Of a stretch of 23,273 bases of DNA, positions 21,404 to 23,273 are shown one piece after another (position 1 is the stretch's first letter; each line of letters opens with the position of its first letter). Location of the stretch: the NCBI GenBank assembly GCA_900752445.1, contig CAADVN010000245.1:1-23273 (forward strand). The letters are read 5' to 3'. The notes beneath the pieces were generated by a model. That model was not told where the DNA came from, did no database searches, and saw nothing but the letters and a program-made list of their open reading frames with translations. The translations under genes were made by a program, and so were the position numbers. This stretch comes from an uncultured Oscillospiraceae bacterium. Lineage in GTDB: Bacteria > Bacillota > Clostridia > Oscillospirales > Oscillospiraceae.

Positions 21404-22408
21404 ATGGGCTATAACGGCAGGGTCCTGGCGAAGGCCAGGTCGGTCCTGGCGCGCACCCGGGAGCAGAACGCGGCTGAGCAGCGCCGCAGGCAGGAGGAGG
21501 CCTATGCCAGGCTGCCCCAGCTCAGGGAGCTGGACAGGCAGCTCCGCCGCCAGATGATAGAGCTCTCGCGGCTCGCTATGAGCCGGGAGCCTGAGGCGAA
21601 GGAGCGGCTCGAGCGGCTCGGTGCGGAGAACCTGGAGCTGCAGCGGCAGAGGGCGGAGGCCCTGGTGGAGGCCGGCTTCAGCGCGGACTATACGGACGAT
21701 ATATACGACTGCCGGCTTTGCCGCGACACGGGCTATGTGGACAACAAGCTGTGCGGCTGCCTGAAGCGGCTCTACAACCGCGAGCTCACGGCGGAGCTGA
21801 GCAGCCTGCTGCGCGGCGGGGACGAGAGCTTTGAGAGTTTCGACCTCAACTGGTACGACAGGGCGCGCGACCCGAGGGCCGGGGCCTCGCCGAGGGAGTG
21901 CATGACGGTGGTGTATGAGACCTGCCGGGAATATGCGAGGAATTTCGCCCCGGGCTCGCCGAACCTCATTTTCATGGGCGGGCCGGGCCTGGGCAAGACC
22001 TATCTGTCGGCCTGCATAGCTCGGGTGGTGGCCGAAGCGGGGCATTCGGTGGCCTACGAGTCCGCGGCGGCGGCGCTGGGCGCCTTCGAGACGCAGAGGT
22101 TCTCGCGCGAGAACGCCGAGGGCGAGGCTGCCGCGGCGAGGGTCCGGGACTATCTGGGCTGCGACCTCATGATCCTGGACGACCTGGGCACGGAGATGGT
22201 GACGTCCTTTTCGGTCTCTGCGCTCTACCAGCTGATAAACACGCGGCTGTGCGAGGGCCGGAGCACGATAGTGAGCACGAACTGCAGCTTTGAGGAGCTG
22301 CGCCGCAAATATGGCGAGCAGGTGTGCTCGCGGCTCGAGGGCGAGTATCTGCAGCTGAGCTTCATGGGCCGGGACATCAGGCTGCTCAGGAAGGAGCGCG
22401 GCACATGA
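21404..22408 (+). CDS. DnaC/DnaI-like helicase-loader AAA+ ATPase
   Basis: A 334-residue ATP-binding protein. The N-terminal 85 residues are a charged, probably coiled-coil region; next comes a putative zinc site (DCRLCRDTGY then KLCGCLK, about 104-121) like that of DnaI. The AAA+ domain has Walker A GGPGLGKT (about 192-199), Walker B LMILDDLG (about 252-259) and the sensor-1 region IVSTNCS. DnaC/DnaI proteins open or assemble the DnaB/DnaC-type replicative helicase ring at single-stranded DNA. It follows a dnaD-like gene, a common Clostridial arrangement. IstB transposon ATPases share the fold, but no transposase is adjacent and the zinc region favours DnaI. The ATG follows GAGGAGGGG. The stop overlaps the DUF2804 start by 4 bp. 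Confidence 0.9.
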   Translation: MGYNGRVLAKARSVLARTREQNAAEQRRRQEEAYARLPQLRELDRQLRRQMIELSRLAMSREPEAKERLERLGAENLELQRQRAEALVEAGFSADYTDDIYDCRLCRDTGYVDNKLCGCLKRLYNRELTAELSSLLRGGDESFESFDLNWYDRARDPRAGASPRECMTVVYETCREYARNFAPGSPNLIFMGGPGLGKTYLSACIARVVAEAGHSVAYESAAAALGAFETQRFSRENAEGEAAAARVRDYLGCDLMILDDLGTEMVTSFSVSALYQLINTRLCEGRSTIVSTNCSFEELRRKYGEQVCSRLEGEYLQLSFMGRDIRLLRKERGT

Positions 22409-23273
22409 GACAGCATGAGATAACGCGGGCGCGGCCCCTGCTGGACGCGAACGGGAACATAGCGGAGCCGGGTTATGCGAGGCGGCTGCTGCCCATCTAC
22501 CGGCGGGCGGACGTGAAGGCCCCGGCCTGGCGGATAAAGGAGTGGGACTACTACCTTGTGAACAACGGGCGCTTTGCCCTGGCGCTGACGGTGGACGACA
22601 ACGGCTACATGGGGCTCGACTCGGTGTCGTTTCTGGACTTTGAGAACCTGTGGCAGCAGACGGTGTCGCCGATGAGCGCATTCACGATGGGCCGGCGCGG
22701 CATGCCGGAGAGCTCGGCGCGGGGCGACGTAGCGGCCTCGGGCAAGGGCTACGAGATAGCGTTCCGGCACACGGCTGAGGGCCGGCTGCTGCTGTTCCGG
22801 ATGGAGAATTTCGCCTCCGGGCGGCCCATCGAGGGCCGGGTGCTGCTTACGGACGAACCGGAGGAGAGTATGGTGATCTGCACTCCGTTCCGGAAGCGCG
22901 GGCACTTCTACTTCAACCAGAAGATAAACTGCATGCGCGCATCGGGCTGGGTGAACGTCCGGGGCCGGCGCTATGTATTTGAGCCGGACACGGCCTTCGG
23001 CGTGCTGGACTGGGGCCGGGGCGTGTGGACCTACCACAACACCTGGTACTGGGGCAGCGCCTCGGGCGCGGTGGACGGCGTGCCCTTCGGCTGGAACATA
23101 GGCTACGGCTTTGGCGACACCTCGGCGGCGACGGAGAACATGCTCTTTTACGACGGCAGGGCGCACAAGCTCGGGCGCGTGGCCTTCAACATCCCGAGGC
23201 GCGGCGGGGACTACGCCTATCTGTCGAAGTGGACCTTCACGAGCGACGAGGGCCGCTTCGAGGATGACCTTCC
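22405..23273 (+). CDS. DUF2804-family protein, truncated by the window end
   Basis: An open frame of 289 codons that runs past the window edge without a stop. It starts at ATG 22405, overlapping the loader stop (ATGA), with AAGGAG 8 bp upstream. The sequence matches the DUF2804 family: KEWDYYLVNN near residues 47-56, MRASGWVNVRG, and the strongly conserved WNIGYGFGDTSAATEN near the end of the visible part. No signal peptide or membrane helix is seen, so it is probably cytoplasmic. The family has no assigned biochemical function; its tryptophan- and tyrosine-rich beta pattern suggests a beta-sandwich or lipocalin-like (AttH-like) ligand-binding fold, which is inference. Tight coupling to a helicase loader is probably gene packing rather than shared function. 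Confidence 0.85.
   Translation, partial: MRQHEITRARPLLDANGNIAEPGYARRLLPIYRRADVKAPAWRIKEWDYYLVNNGRFALALTVDDNGYMGLDSVSFLDFENLWQQTVSPMSAFTMGRRGMPESSARGDVAASGKGYEIAFRHTAEGRLLLFRMENFASGRPIEGRVLLTDEPEESMVICTPFRKRGHFYFNQKINCMRASGWVNVRGRRYVFEPDTAFGVLDWGRGVWTYHNTWYWGSASGAVDGVPFGWNIGYGFGDTSAATENMLFYDGRAHKLGRVAFNIPRRGGDYAYLSKWTFTSDEGRFEDDL

Noticed and set aside
21404..22408. Reading the AAA+ gene as an IstB-type transposon ATPase
   Set aside because: No transposase, inverted repeats or target duplication is seen nearby; the adjacent dnaD-like gene and the N-terminal zinc-type cysteines favour a DnaI/DnaC helicase loader.
1..23273. CRISPR array, tRNA/rRNA genes, insertion sequences, phage or toxin-antitoxin modules
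   Set aside because: Read through both strands for direct repeats with spacers, cloverleaf patterns and transposase or integrase motifs; none was found. The intergenic spaces are too short for most of these.

Overview
The window looks like a chromosomal segment from a GC-rich member of the Firmicutes, class Clostridia, plausibly an Oscillospirales-type gut bacterium. The clues are a DnaD-domain protein followed by a DnaC/DnaI-type helicase loader, the maf-mreC-mreD-PBP2 block, a rhodanese-less ThiI, a large peptidase-U32 protein, strong Shine-Dalgarno sequences and sigma-A-like promoters. The lineage call is inference; no rRNA or tRNA gene is present to test it. Genes are packed tightly, often overlapping by 4 bp (ATGA or TTGA). 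No gap exceeds 300 bases; the largest are 14023-14161 (139 bp) and 20328-20453 (126 bp).

Layout. At the left edge lies the 3' end of a Fur-family regulator (2-172), then a well-spaced promoter and a flavoprotein of the HI0933/BaiN family that lacks its whole FAD-binding N-terminus (about 249-1271). A long leftward run follows: MATE exporter (1331-2737), two membrane proteins of unknown role (2802-4598 and 4598-4945), a histidine phosphatase, cinA, thiI, a ComM/YifB AAA+ protein, an HpcH/HpaI aldolase, aspS, hisS, and a methylglyoxal-synthase-like protein (13621-14022) with its own promoter. A second leftward operon (20327 to 14162) carries a U32 protein, maf, mreC, mreD and the elongasome transpeptidase PBP2. 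At 20328-20453 back-to-back promoters separate this operon from a rightward operon of dnaD-like, dnaC-like and a DUF2804 gene that runs off the window.

How the genes fit together. MreC, MreD and PBP2 form the side-wall elongation machinery; mreB is not in the cluster. The DnaD and DnaC-like proteins load the replicative helicase. AspRS, HisRS, ThiI and probably the U32 protein serve translation and tRNA modification. The rest is housekeeping (Maf, CinA, MATE) or unassigned.

I found no mobile element, CRISPR array, phage module or obvious new defence system. The most notable observations are a methylglyoxal-synthase-fold protein that has lost its catalytic and phosphate-binding residues, the truncated flavoprotein behind a good promoter, the coupled membrane-protein pair with a TcaA-like layout, and strong use of the AUA isoleucine codon in a GC-rich gene.
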